64,000 nt of DNA from JBKPNJ01 sp963695705 (GCA_963695705.1 CAVOHB010000009.1:372001-436000); one strand, 5' to 3'. Counted from the first letter of the stretch, positions 34,218-43,561 are shown. The notes: a model not told the origin generated them from the sequence alone. Translations and numbers: made by a program.

Positions 34218-34925
34218 ATGGACATGCTCACGGATGACCAGATCGCCGAGGCGGACCTGACCGACTGGCGCAAACTGGGTCAGGGGCTGCATGCCCGCTA
34301 CGTGGTCGGCGACTTCGGCACCGGCGTACGGTTCGTCACCGCTGTGGGTGCGGCCGGCGACGCGCTCGGCCACCACCCGCGCGTGACGATGGGCAAGGGC
34401 TACGTCGATCTGAAGCTACTCAGCGACAATGCCGTCTACCGCGACGACGAGGGCACCGCGCACGCCGTGGAATGGGTGACCCAGCAGGATGTCGACCTCG
34501 CGCGACGGGTCTCCGAAATCGCCGCCGAGCAGGCGGTCGTCGCCGAGCCGGCGTCGATCACCACGATCGAGTTGGCCCTCGACACCGCGCACACCGCGGC
34601 GATCGCCCCGGTCTGGGCGGCCCTGCTGACCGGCGGCACCGAGGCCCGCGGCCGCGGGACCATCGGCGACGACGTCCGGGACGCCACGGGACGGGTACCG
34701 ATCCTGTGGTTCCAGGACACCGACGAGCACGAGACCCCGCGTCAGCGGTTCCACGTCGACGTCTGGGTGCCGCCCGAGGTGGCCGCGGAGCGGATCGAGG
34801 CCGCGGTCGCCGCGGGTGGCATCGTCGTGGACGACAGTCAGGCGCCGTCCTACACGGTGATCGCCGACCAGGACGGCAACAAGGCGTGCGTGTGCACAAC
34901 GCTGTCTGCGGCACAGGAAGAGTGA
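34218..34925 (+). CDS. Pterin-4a-carbinolamine dehydratase fused to a VOC domain
   Basis: 235 residues. The first 100 or so read as a PCD/DCoH domain: LTDDQIAEADLTDWRKLGQG, FVTAVGAAGDALGHHPRVTM (HHP is the active-site core of 4a-hydroxytetrahydrobiopterin dehydratase), then HAVEWVTQQDVDLARRVSEI. The second half is a VOC domain: IELALDTAHTAAIAPVWAAL, RFHVDVWVPPEVAAERIEAA, YTVIADQDGNKACVCTTL. Fusions of this kind occur in actinobacteria and have no established role. The dehydratase half may recycle pterin cofactor, or may have been kept for binding only. Confidence 0.88.
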   Translation: MDMLTDDQIAEADLTDWRKLGQGLHARYVVGDFGTGVRFVTAVGAAGDALGHHPRVTMGKGYVDLKLLSDNAVYRDDEGTAHAVEWVTQQDVDLARRVSEIAAEQAVVAEPASITTIELALDTAHTAAIAPVWAALLTGGTEARGRGTIGDDVRDATGRVPILWFQDTDEHETPRQRFHVDVWVPPEVAAERIEAAVAAGGIVVDDSQAPSYTVIADQDGNKACVCTTLSAAQEE

Positions 34926-34967
34926 CCTTCAGAGTAGGTTCGCGTCCCGGAGCCGTCGAGGCTTGGT

Positions 34968-35393
34968 TCAGGGACCGAGGTCCGGCAGCGGTGGAACTCC
35001 ATGGCCATGTGCGTCATCACTTGTTCGGTGGAGGTGGCCGACACGCCCGCCTGATGGAGTTGGGCCCTCGAACCAGAACGCCTGCAACGTCTGTCCGACG
35101 GCTACGACGTCGTGCTCCGCACCGGCCCGGGTGCAGACGATGTCCCCGCTCACGACGTCGTAAGTGACTGCGCCGACCATCACCCGGGCGTTCCCGGCGA
35201 ACACCAGCCAGTACTCGTCGCAGTCGTGATAGTGGCGGTCGAACCGCCCGTTCGGCTCGACCTGGAAGACACCGGCCGAGGTGACATCGGACCAGGTAGG
35301 CCGTGCATCCGGTGACAGCCCCCGGGTGACGACAATGTCTTCGCTGCCGCCGGCCGAGCCCTGCGCCGAACGGTCGTCCGGGGCTGAGGACAT
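34968..35393 (-). CDS. Cupin protein divergent from the sugar transporter operon
   Basis: 141 residues. The cupin core is clear: a first motif with RFDRHYHDCDEYWLVFAGNA (His, His, Glu-type metal ligands) and a second with GDIVCTRAGAEHDVVAVGQT (His). It is transcribed away from the binding-protein gene at 35599, and the operator at 35468-35485 lies in the shared gap, so it likely belongs to the same regulon. Small cupins in sugar loci often act as isomerases, epimerases or binders of sugar acids. The exact job is unknown. Confidence 0.85.
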   Translation of the reverse strand: MSSAPDDRSAQGSAGGSEDIVVTRGLSPDARPTWSDVTSAGVFQVEPNGRFDRHYHDCDEYWLVFAGNARVMVGAVTYDVVSGDIVCTRAGAEHDVVAVGQTLQAFWFEGPTPSGGRVGHLHRTSDDAHGHGVPPLPDLGP

Positions 35394-35454
35394 CGTGAGC
35401 TCCGTGTCTGCGTGTCATCGGTCCGAAGGCGCGACGCGGCGGATATGCGGTCTC

Positions 35455-35484
35455 TTGACCGCTCCGGTATGGGAACGTTATCAT
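35455..35484 (+). promoter_or_regulatory. Promoter of the first sugar transporter operon
   Basis: TTGACC (35455-35460) and TATCAT (35479-35484) are 18 bases apart. The LacI-type operator at 35468-35485 covers the spacer and the -10, so a bound repressor would block polymerase. Confidence 0.65.
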
Positions 35485-35485
35485 A
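35468..35485. promoter_or_regulatory. LacI-type operator 1 (TATGGGAACGTTATCATA)
   Basis: An 18-bp palindrome centred on AACGTT, 114 bases before the binding-protein ATG and in the gap shared with the cupin gene. It aligns centre-to-centre with the three other sites at 43562, 47812 and 52279. Confidence 0.7.
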
Positions 35486-35598
35486 TCCTGCTGGCGGGTG
35501 AGACCTCCCGCGGGTGAGGTGGAGTCAAGGCACACGCGGTTCGGCTGTTGTCCATCGGAATGCCGGGAGGCGATGCCCGGCGGGAGGAGGGTCTCGCA

Positions 35599-36879
35599 AT
35601 GAAGCGAGTGCGGCTGATTGTCGGGCTGACGGCGGTGACCGCGTTGCTTGCTGGTGCATGTAGCAGCGGCGACGACTCCGGCTCGAGCTCCGCGGGTGGC
35701 AAGACGGAGTTGACCTTCTGGGTGTTCGAGGAGGGCGGCATCGGGTCGTTCCTCAGCACGCTGGAAGACGACTTCGAGTCCAAGTACCCGAAAGTTGATC
35801 TCAAGGTCACTAGTTACCCCGAGGACAACTACGACGTAAAGCTGCAGACCGCCATCGCCGCCGGCAAGACGCCGGACCTGGTGCTCGTCTTTGGCCCTGA
35901 GCAGATGAAGGCCGGGCTGCTGCTGCCGCTCGACGACGTGGTGAAAGACAACAACATCGACCTCACCCACTATGTGCAGTCGATCGTCAGACCAGGCGAC
36001 GAGTTCAGCTGTGCGTTCGAGGGCCACCTCTACTGCCTCGGCTCGTATGCCGGCTCGGTGCAAATGCTTTACAACAAGGATCTGTTCGACGCGGCGGGGA
36101 TCCCCTACCCGAAGCCGTGGCCACCCATGACGCCAGATCGGTTCGTCGATCTCGCCTGTCAGCTCACTGATAAGGACAAGGGTGTGTGGGGTGGCGCGGC
36201 TTCCGACCCGCTCGCCTATCTCCCCTGGGAGATGTTCTTCAGCAAGGACGGCAGGACGGCGACGTTCAACTCGCCTGACGTGGTGCACCAGTTCGAGGTC
36301 CTTGCGCGCGGCTACAAGGACGGCTGCATACCGAGTTCGAACGTCCTCGATCCCTGGGAGCAGGGCCGGGACTACTTCGTCAAGGGCCAGCTCGCCATGG
36401 TCATCACCGACTTCCAGGATCTCGACAAGCTCGACAAGTCGGGGATCAACTGGGGTACCACGGCATCTCCGACGCCGGCCGGCTATGACCCGTACTTCTT
36501 CGTCTGGACCAACAGCGTCGGAATCATGACGAACTCCGACCATCCCGACGAGGCGAAGGAGTTCATCGCCTACCTCACGACCACCGGACAGACGATCCGC
36601 TCCGAGACCTCGGGTGACATACCGCTGGACCTGTCGACCGCGAAACAGGTCAACTGGGCCCAGGGCGTCCCGGGTCGACAGCAGGGCCTCGACGTGCTCG
36701 CGCACGCGCGGACGACGAACTTCGTCCCGAACCGATGGGACGTCATCGGGCCCTACTACGACGCGTGGGGCTATGTCCTCGCCGGCGAGAAGAGTGCTCA
36801 GGACGCGCTCGACGACGCGCAGTCGGCCATTCAGGACAACCTCGACAAGGCCTGGGACGACTGGGAGGGCCAGGGCTAG
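35599..36879 (+). CDS. CUT1 sugar-binding lipoprotein
   Basis: 426 residues from the ATG at 35599, with GGAGG a few bases ahead. The signal is a lipoprotein type: hydrophobic LIVGLTAVTALLAG, then lipobox GAC at about residue 21, then a Ser/Gly-rich linker. The mature domain starts TELTFWVFEEGGIGSFLSTL and has NYDVKLQTAIAAGKTPDLVL, as in extracellular solute-binding family 1. An internal pair of Cys (FSCAFEGHLYCLGSYAG) matches a pair at the same place in the second binding protein at 62.4 kb. It captures sugar for the permeases that follow. Confidence 0.93.
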   Translation: MKRVRLIVGLTAVTALLAGACSSGDDSGSSSAGGKTELTFWVFEEGGIGSFLSTLEDDFESKYPKVDLKVTSYPEDNYDVKLQTAIAAGKTPDLVLVFGPEQMKAGLLLPLDDVVKDNNIDLTHYVQSIVRPGDEFSCAFEGHLYCLGSYAGSVQMLYNKDLFDAAGIPYPKPWPPMTPDRFVDLACQLTDKDKGVWGGAASDPLAYLPWEMFFSKDGRTATFNSPDVVHQFEVLARGYKDGCIPSSNVLDPWEQGRDYFVKGQLAMVITDFQDLDKLDKSGINWGTTASPTPAGYDPYFFVWTNSVGIMTNSDHPDEAKEFIAYLTTTGQTIRSETSGDIPLDLSTAKQVNWAQGVPGRQQGLDVLAHARTTNFVPNRWDVIGPYYDAWGYVLAGEKSAQDALDDAQSAIQDNLDKAWDDWEGQG

Positions 36880-36949
36880 TTTCATCGACGCGAGCACGCC
36901 CCCGGTCCACGCCGGGGGGTGCTGACCGTGGCGACCGGAGGGACGACAG

Positions 36950-37873
36950 ATGGGGCGCAGGCGAAAGGGGCTCATCGCCCGGAAGGAGCAGCGCGCCGCC
37001 TACCTCTTCCTGTCGCCCTGGCTGATCGGCCTGGCACTCTTCTGGGTGATCCCGATCGTCGCCTCCGCCCTGCTCAGTCTCAGCGAGTACAACATCATCA
37101 CTGACCCCCATTGGGTCGGACTGGACAACTACCGCGACATGCTGGACGACCGCACGTTCTGGGTGTCGATCAAGGTCACGGCCAAGTACCTGCTGCTCTC
37201 GGTGCCCCTCTATCTGATCTGTGGACTCCTTCTCTCACTACTGCTCAACCTGAAGATTCGCGGCATCAACCTGTTCCGCACGATCCTGTTCCTACCCTCC
37301 GTGCTGAGCGGTGTCGCCGTCGCAGTGCTCTGGGTCGCACTACTCAACCCGGACGTGGGGGCGGTCAACCAGTTCCTCCGCACGATCGGCATCGACGATC
37401 CGCCGCGGTGGCTCGACAGCCCGACCTGGGCCGTGCCCTCGGTCGTGCTGGTCGGACTCTGGGGCATCGGCGGCGGGGCGATCATCTACCTGTCGGGACT
37501 GCAGAACATCTCCGCCCAGCTCTACGAGGCTGCCCTGCTCGACGGGGCCGGCCCCTTCCAGCGGTTCAAGTACGTAACCCTCCCGATGCTCACACCCACC
37601 CTGCTGTTCGTACTGCTCACCAGCCTGATCGACGCATTCCAGGTCTTCGACATCGCCTACGTGCTGAGCCGCGGCGGTCAAGGCGGCCTTGGGGACTCGC
37701 TCCAGTTCTATTTGATCAACCTGTGGAACGAGGCTTTCGTCAACGGGCGCTACGGCTACGCATCAGCGCTGGCGTGGGTCATGGTGCTGGCTGCCGCCGC
37801 CATCATCCTGGTGATCCTCCGGACCTCGGGACGATGGGTCTACTACGAGTACGACCCAGAACGGGAGCGGTAG
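36950..37873 (+). CDS. CUT1 sugar ABC transporter permease (MalF/UgpA type)
   Basis: 307 residues with six membrane segments (for example AAYLFLSPWLIGLALFWVIP and TILFLPSVLSGVAVAVLWVA). The cytoplasmic EAA loop that contacts the ATPase is seen as YEAALLDGAGPFQRFKYVTL, followed by PMLTP. The basic start RRRKGLIARKEQR matches inner-side topology. It lies 70 bases after the binding-protein gene and 3 bases before the next permease, so it is the second gene of an operon. Confidence 0.93.
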   Translation: MGRRRKGLIARKEQRAAYLFLSPWLIGLALFWVIPIVASALLSLSEYNIITDPHWVGLDNYRDMLDDRTFWVSIKVTAKYLLLSVPLYLICGLLLSLLLNLKIRGINLFRTILFLPSVLSGVAVAVLWVALLNPDVGAVNQFLRTIGIDDPPRWLDSPTWAVPSVVLVGLWGIGGGAIIYLSGLQNISAQLYEAALLDGAGPFQRFKYVTLPMLTPTLLFVLLTSLIDAFQVFDIAYVLSRGGQGGLGDSLQFYLINLWNEAFVNGRYGYASALAWVMVLAAAAIILVILRTSGRWVYYEYDPERER

Positions 37874-37876
37874 TCC

Positions 37877-38788
37877 GTGCAGACGATCGAGGAGCGCCAG
37901 GCAACCGAGCCGCCCCCCGAGGCACCCCGGCGGAAGTCGGCGCGACGCTACAGATTCCGGCGGGTCTCATACACGGCAGCCATGTACCTGCTGCTCCTAG
38001 GCCTATGTGCCATCATCTTGCTGCCCGTGGGCTGGATGCTGACCGCGGCCCTCAAGCCGGATCTCGAGCCAGTATTCACACCGAAGGCGGAGTGGTATCC
38101 GACGAAGTTCTGGGAATGGGGCAACTTCCGCCGCGCGCTCACCGACAACATGCCGTTCCTGCGCTACATGATCAACACGATGATCATCGTGATCGGCAAC
38201 ATCATCGGCGTACTCATCTCGTGCTCACTGGTCGGCTTCGCGTTCGCGCGGCTTCGGTTCCGGGGGAGCAAGATTCTCTTCTACATCCTCATCGTCACCA
38301 TGCTCATCCCGTGGCAGGCGCTGATGGTCCCGCAGTTCCTGTTCTTCGTGAAGATCGGCTGGTACGGCACCTATCTGCCGCTGATCGTTCCGTCGTTCGG
38401 CGGGTCGGCCTTCTTCATCTTCCTGATCCGGCAGTACATGCGAACGATCCCGAGGGATCTCGACGATGCCGCGCGGGTGGACGGCCTGAACACCTGGCAG
38501 ATCTTCTGGCGAATCATCCTGCCGCTGTCCACGCCCGTGCTCACGGTGTGTGCGGTCTTCACGTTTCTTGCCAGCTGGAACAACCTGCTCGGACCTCTGA
38601 TCTACCTTGACAGCGATGACAAGTTCACAGTCGCCATCGGCCTCGCAAACCTGGTGACGCGTGCTGACACACCGTGGAACCTGACGATGGCCGCGAACCT
38701 CATTACGATCCTGCCCACCGTGATCCTGTACTTCTTCATCCAGAAGCGGCTGATCGGAGGCATCGCGTCCGTGGGGTTGAAGGGATGA
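37877..38788 (+). CDS. CUT1 sugar ABC transporter permease (MalG/UgpE type)
   Basis: 303 residues from the GTG at 37877. Six membrane segments start with TAAMYLLLLGLCAIILLPVG. The EAA loop is DLDDAARVDGLNTWQIFWRI, followed by ILPLSTP. The end GGIASVGLKG is typical of MalG-like proteins. It pairs with the preceding permease to form the channel. Its stop overlaps a 20-codon frame (38785-38847) that may couple translation to the ATPase gene. Confidence 0.93.
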   Translation: MQTIEERQATEPPPEAPRRKSARRYRFRRVSYTAAMYLLLLGLCAIILLPVGWMLTAALKPDLEPVFTPKAEWYPTKFWEWGNFRRALTDNMPFLRYMINTMIIVIGNIIGVLISCSLVGFAFARLRFRGSKILFYILIVTMLIPWQALMVPQFLFFVKIGWYGTYLPLIVPSFGGSAFFIFLIRQYMRTIPRDLDDAARVDGLNTWQIFWRIILPLSTPVLTVCAVFTFLASWNNLLGPLIYLDSDDKFTVAIGLANLVTRADTPWNLTMAANLITILPTVILYFFIQKRLIGGIASVGLKG

Positions 38789-38839
38789 CGGACGTGGAGC
38801 GACGACGACGACACACCCGACCTGAGTGGAGCTCGACCG

Positions 38840-40093
38840 GTGGCTGAGATCAGCCTGCATGGCATCACGAAACTCTTCGCGGACGGGACCGAGGCCGTGC
38901 ATTCACTCGACCTCGCGATCCCGGACGGGGAGCTGATCGTCCTCGTCGGTCCCTCCGGGTGCGGAAAGACGACCGTCCTGCGGATGGTCGCCGGGCTCGA
39001 AGACATGACGGACGGCGAGATCCGCATCGGCGGGCGCGTCGTCAACGAGGTGCCGCCGGGCGACCGCGACGTGGCGATGGTCTTCCAGAACTACGCCCTG
39101 TACCCGCACATGACGGTGTATCAGAACATCGGGCTGAGCCTGAAGATCCGGGGGATCAAACGGCGTGAGGTGTCCCGCAGGGTTCACGAGGCGGCGAGAG
39201 TGCTCTACCTCGAGGACTTGTTGTCCAAACGGCCGCGCGAGCTGTCCGGGGGTCAGCGGCAGCGCGTCGCGATGGGACGGGCGATCGTTCGTGAGCCGCA
39301 AGCATTCCTGATGGACGAGCCGCTCTCGAACCTCGACGCAAAGCTTCGGGTCCAGATGCGGGCGGAGATCCTCCGGCTGCAGAGGGCGCTCAAGGTGACG
39401 ACCATCTACGTCACGCATGACCAGACCGAGGCCATGACACTCGGTGATCTCGTGGCGGTGATGAAGAGCGGTGTTCTCCAGCAGGTCGGTCCGCCGCAGG
39501 ACCTGTACGCGCATCCTGTCAACCTGTTCGTCGCCGGCTTCATCGGCTCGCCGGCCATGAACCTCGTGGAGGCGAGGCTGTCGGCCATCGAAGGCGGCAC
39601 CTACATCGAGTTCGCGGGCCATCGGCTCCGAGTGGCCGATGAGGTGGTCGGGGAGCGGCCTGCCCTGGCGGCGTTCCGCGACAGAACGTTGATCGTGGGC
39701 ATCCGCCCAGAGGCGATGGAGGACGCCGCGCTGATCCCGGCTCCGGAACCGGACAGCTCGTTCCCGATGACGGTCGACCTCAAGGAAGGTGTCGGCTCCG
39801 ACGTCTACCTCCATTTCTCCGTGGATGCACCGCCGGTCGTCACCGACGACACCCTCGCACTGGCCTCCGACATCGACGAGAAGGCCCTCGAAGACCTGAA
39901 CGAGCAGGCCAGCCAGCGACGCATCACGTTCGTCGCAAGGGCAGGTCCCGAGACCACTGCGCAGGTAGGCGATCGTCGGGAGATCTACGTGAACACCCGC
40001 AAGCTGTACTTCTTCGACCCGGCGACGGGCGCGTCCATCACCGGTCACCACGAGGTCGTGTCCGTGGCTGCGGCCGACCCCCACGGCACCTAG
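38840..40093 (+). CDS. Sugar ABC transporter ATPase (MsmK/UgpC/MalK type)
   Basis: 417 residues from the GTG at 38840. Walker A VGPSGCGKTTVLRMVAG near residue 38, Q-loop VFQNYALYPHMTVYQNIGLS, signature ELSGGQRQRVAMGRAIVREP, Walker B FLMDEPLSNLDAKLR and H-loop YVTHDQTEAMTLGD are all present. The C-terminal 180 residues are the regulatory TOBE/OB part of CUT1 ATPases, longer than average. Such ATPases can serve several CUT1 transporters, which matters because the second locus in this window has none. Confidence 0.94.
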   Translation: MAEISLHGITKLFADGTEAVHSLDLAIPDGELIVLVGPSGCGKTTVLRMVAGLEDMTDGEIRIGGRVVNEVPPGDRDVAMVFQNYALYPHMTVYQNIGLSLKIRGIKRREVSRRVHEAARVLYLEDLLSKRPRELSGGQRQRVAMGRAIVREPQAFLMDEPLSNLDAKLRVQMRAEILRLQRALKVTTIYVTHDQTEAMTLGDLVAVMKSGVLQQVGPPQDLYAHPVNLFVAGFIGSPAMNLVEARLSAIEGGTYIEFAGHRLRVADEVVGERPALAAFRDRTLIVGIRPEAMEDAALIPAPEPDSSFPMTVDLKEGVGSDVYLHFSVDAPPVVTDDTLALASDIDEKALEDLNEQASQRRITFVARAGPETTAQVGDRREIYVNTRKLYFFDPATGASITGHHEVVSVAAADPHGT

Positions 40094-40115
40094 GCGAGGG
40101 CATGGACGCGACACC

Positions 40116-41313
40116 ATGACTGTCGACGCGACGCGAGACTCGATCGCGCAGGCGCTAGCAGAGGACGACGGTGTCCTGCGCCTCGCGCCGGCCTGGGTAG
40201 CTCGGGACTTCCTGCCGCCCGGGCGGCGGCTCGGGCTCCCAGCGGATGCCTACGACCTCGCGGAACGCGGCGGGATATGCGAACGCTGGCTCGGGTCTAC
40301 GACCGAGGCCGACAATCGCACGGGCCCTGCCGGCGAGGGTTTGAGCCACCTGGCCCTTGGCGGACGGGAGCGGATAACCCTGCAGAGACGCCGTCAGGAC
40401 CGACCCGGTGGCGATCATGGGGGAGGAGTACGCGGCCACCCACGACGGCCTTGGCCGGCTCGCCAAGATCTTCGACTACGGCGCCCGCCTGCCCTTCCAC
40501 CTTCACCAACGGCAAGAGCATGCTGCGCTGGTGGGTCGCCAGTCGAAGGACGAGGCCTATTACTTTCCTCCGGGTGTCGACATGGGACCTCACCCCGAGT
40601 CGTTTCTCGGCCTGCATCCCTCGATGAGGGAGGCCGGGAACCACGACCTGCTGCTTCCCTACCTCCGCGATTGGGACAGCGACCTGATCCTCCAGCACTC
40701 CGTGGCCTATCTCCAGGTCGCAGAGCACGGTTTCCATATCCCGTCCGGCGTCCTGCATGCCCCGGGCACCGCCCTGACGATCGAGCTGCAAGAGGACTCG
40801 GACGTCTTCGCGATGCTCCAGGCGGTCAACGCCGGCCGCATCATTTCCAGGGAGCTCCTCTGGAAAGACGTACGGCGCGAGGACCGTGACCGAAAGGCCG
40901 AGCGCTTCATCCTTGAGCTGATCGACTGGGACGAGAACGGCGATCCGAACTTCTTCGAGAACCACCGGCTGTCACCGATCCTGATCGAGGAGTCTCGTCA
41001 AGACGGCGGCGAAGAGCACTGGGTCTACTACAACACGACGAAGTTCAGCGGAAAGAAGCTTGTGGTTCGCCCTGGCTGCTCGTACTCGAGCAACGACACC
41101 GCGGTCCACAACGTGCTCGTATGGTCGGGGAGCGGCACGTACGGCGGTCTGCCGGTCGAAGGCGGAAACCCTGAGATGGACGAGCTGCTCATTACGCATG
41201 ACCGGGCCGTTCGCGGTGTGGCGGCCAGAAACACCGGACAGGACGAGATGCTGGTCATCAAGTTCTTCGGACCAGGTATCCACCCGGGCGTGCCCATGAT
41301 CGAGCGGCGGTAG
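40116..41313 (+). pseudogene. Type I phosphomannose-isomerase-like protein, one frameshift
   Basis: Two frames join to give 398 residues. The first runs from the ATG at 40116 (TVDATRDSIAQALAEDDGVL) and the second to the stop at 41313. Removing one base (A at 40386 or nearby, in CAGAGAC) links TLQ to DAVRTDPVAIMGEEYA. The second part has FHLHQRQEHAALVGRQSKDE followed by AYYF, and FHIPSGVLHAPGTALTIELQ, which match the zinc and active-site segments of class I mannose-6-phosphate isomerases. It may isomerise a sugar phosphate or free sugar from the glycoside. As written, translation from a GTG at 40408 would give only the latter 301 residues. Confidence 0.8.
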
Positions 41314-41419
41314 CGCCGCAGTGGCTGCCGTGGCGACCCCCGGCGTTGTGTGACGGAGAGACGAAGTAGCGGTCGCCGCGGGCGGCCGCCCCGTTCGACA
41401 GTACGAGCAGGGAGTAGGC

Positions 41420-42451
41420 ATGGACGAGCGGGTGCGGTGGGGAATCCTTGGGACCGGCAAGATCGCCAGGATCCTCGCAACGGCTCTGAATGACTCGCAG
41501 GACGGTGAGCTCGTATCCGTCGGCAGCCGCGACGCCGAGCGCGCGGGGCAGTTCGCTGCCGAGTTTGGCTCTCCGCGCTGCGGCTCCTATGACGAGGTCG
41601 TGCAGGATCCCGCTGTGGATCTCGTCTATGTCGGCATCCACCACCCCCTACACCGGGAGTGGGCCGTGCAGGCTGCCGAGGCGGGCAAGCACATACTCTG
41701 CGAGAAGCCGATGGCGCTGCGCCATTCAGACGCGGCGGAGATCGTCGATGCCGCTCGTCGCAACGACGTGTTCCTCCTCGAAGCGTTCGCCTACCGATGT
41801 CACCCGCAGACCCAGCTGTTCGTCAACCTACTGCGGGGTGGGCGGATCGGAGAGCTTCGGATCGTGGACGCTGTGTTCGGCTACGATGCGGGGCCGAATC
41901 CGAGGAACTATCTGTTCGACCGTGATCTCGGTGGGGGAGGCATCCTCGATGTCGGGTGCTACACGTCTTCGATGGCGCATCTCGTTGCTGCGGCCGCCGC
42001 AGGTGTGCGTGTCGTGCAAGCGACGGAGGTGCAGGCCGCTGGACGGATCGGCCGGTCGGGTGTAGACGTCTCGAGCGGGGCCACCCTGGTCTTCGAAGGC
42101 GGACAGGTGCTCGCGAGGGTGGCGTGCTCGCTTGAAGCCAACCTGGAAAGCAGTGTGCGCGTCTACGGATCCGAGGGCCGGCTCACGGTGATGTCGCCGT
42201 GGCTTCCGGGTCGTATCGGCACCCAGGCCACCGTCGTGCTGGAGAGGTGGGGCTCCGAGCCCCAAGTCTTCGACATACCTGTCGCCACGGACGTTTACAC
42301 GTCCGAGGTGGATGCAGTGAACGGACTCGTGCTCAAAGGTGAGCGCTCACCCAGTGCCATGACATGGGAGGATTCACTTGCCAACATGGCGACGCTCGAC
42401 CGATGGAGGTCGGCGATCGGGGTGACGTACGCAGGCGACGAGACTGCGTAG
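41420..42451 (+). CDS. Gfo/Idh/MocA family dehydrogenase
   Basis: 343 residues. The N-terminal NAD(P) fold is VRWGILGTGKIARILATALN, and the conserved catalytic motif EKP is in AGKHILCEKPMALRHSDAAE near residue 90, where the Lys acts in hydride transfer. The C-terminal domain contains FLLEAFAYRCHPQTQLFVNL and GGGGILDVGCYTSSMAHLVA with the His/Tyr expected in the substrate pocket. These enzymes oxidise or reduce sugars at one hydroxyl. It lies 18 bases before the LacI gene and belongs to the transporter operon. Confidence 0.93.
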   Translation: MDERVRWGILGTGKIARILATALNDSQDGELVSVGSRDAERAGQFAAEFGSPRCGSYDEVVQDPAVDLVYVGIHHPLHREWAVQAAEAGKHILCEKPMALRHSDAAEIVDAARRNDVFLLEAFAYRCHPQTQLFVNLLRGGRIGELRIVDAVFGYDAGPNPRNYLFDRDLGGGGILDVGCYTSSMAHLVAAAAAGVRVVQATEVQAAGRIGRSGVDVSSGATLVFEGGQVLARVACSLEANLESSVRVYGSEGRLTVMSPWLPGRIGTQATVVLERWGSEPQVFDIPVATDVYTSEVDAVNGLVLKGERSPSAMTWEDSLANMATLDRWRSAIGVTYAGDETA

Positions 42452-42469
42452 TCGCGGAAAGGAACCATT

Positions 42470-43513
42470 GTGGCAACAGTTGCAGACGTCGCGAAGCGTG
42501 CCGACGTCTCCGTGTCGACGGCGGCCCGGGTGCTGTCGGGGAGTGGCTATGCCTCCGATGACACTCGCAAGCTGGTGCTCGACGCCGCACGGGAGCTCGG
42601 ATATGTGCCGAATCAGATCGCGCGCAGTCTTCGCACCAGGCAGACGCGGATGGTCGGGCTGCTGATAGGCGACGTCGAGAACTCCTTCTACTCCGTGATC
42701 GCCAAGAACGTGGAGTCGATCGCGAAGGACGCCGGCTACCACGTCGTGCTCTGCAACAGCGATGACGACCCGGCCATCGAGCGCGAGTACCTGGATCTCC
42801 TGGAAGGAATTCGCGTCGACGCGCTGATCGTCACGCCGACGCCGAAGAACCGCCGCCAGCTCGCCCGGCTGTTGCCCGATATCGTCATCGTCCAGGTCGA
42901 CCGGCGGGTCGAAGGGCTGAGCGCGGACGCGATCCTGGTTGACAACGAGGCCGGTGCGGCTTCTGCCGTCTCGCTGCTGATCGAGGCCGGGCACACACGG
43001 ATCGGCATCCTGACCGGCAACATCGAACTCTTGACCGCGGCTCAGCGACTTGCCGGCTACAAGCGTGCGCTTCACGAACATGGCTTGCCGATAAAAACAT
43101 CTCTCATCAGGTCCGGGTCCTTCCACCGCGACCACGCGATCGAGAACGCGACCGCCCTGATCCGTGCCCGGCCCGCCCCGACGGCGATCTTCGCGGCCAA
43201 CAACATCCTGGCCGAGGCCACGCTCGTCGCCCTGGAGCAGCTGGGGTTGCGGGTCCCTCGAGACATGTCGGTCGTCGGGTTCGACGACGAGCAGTGGATG
43301 AGCATTGTCGATCCGGGGCTCACCACCGTTCGGCAGCCGGTCGTCGACATCGCGCGCAGTGCCGCTGAGCTCACGCTTCGCCGGCTGCGCGAGGGACCCG
43401 GCAGCCGGCCGAGCACCGTGCTGTTCCGCACAGAACTGGTCGAACGTGGCTCGGTCGCCGCGGTGCGGAAGGTGAAAGCGGTCAAAGCCGTGAAGGCTGC
43501 CTCGGCGAGCTGA
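42470..43513 (+). CDS. LacI-family repressor of the glycoside locus
   Basis: 347 residues from the GTG at 42470, with AAAGGA ahead. Helix-turn-helix and hinge are VATVADVAKRADVSVSTAAR followed by VLSGSGYASDDTRKLVLDAA and LGYVPNQIARSLRTRQT. The periplasmic-binding-like effector domain follows (MVGLLIGDVENSFYSVIAKN, IFAANNILAEATLVALEQLG). It is unusual in ending with a Lys/Val/Ala repeat (KVKAVKAVKAA). It most likely binds the 18-bp AACGTT-centred palindromes before 35599, 43623, 47895 and 52387, with the sugar or a product as inducer. Confidence 0.94.
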   Translation: MATVADVAKRADVSVSTAARVLSGSGYASDDTRKLVLDAARELGYVPNQIARSLRTRQTRMVGLLIGDVENSFYSVIAKNVESIAKDAGYHVVLCNSDDDPAIEREYLDLLEGIRVDALIVTPTPKNRRQLARLLPDIVIVQVDRRVEGLSADAILVDNEAGAASAVSLLIEAGHTRIGILTGNIELLTAAQRLAGYKRALHEHGLPIKTSLIRSGSFHRDHAIENATALIRARPAPTAIFAANNILAEATLVALEQLGLRVPRDMSVVGFDDEQWMSIVDPGLTTVRQPVVDIARSAAELTLRRLREGPGSRPSTVLFRTELVERGSVAAVRKVKAVKAVKAASAS

Positions 43514-43561
43514 TCGTCTGGGTATCAATGCCGTCACGCGATCCCCGGGGCGGGTCGCTTC

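Noticed and set aside
35017..36975. 652-codon minus-strand open frame across the first binding-protein gene
   Set aside because: Antisense to a gene with clear lipobox and family motifs. It has no motif or ribosome site of its own.
38785..38847. 20-codon frame between the second permease and the ATPase
   Set aside because: It overlaps both neighbours and has no recognisable product. It is at most a coupling device and was not listed as a gene.
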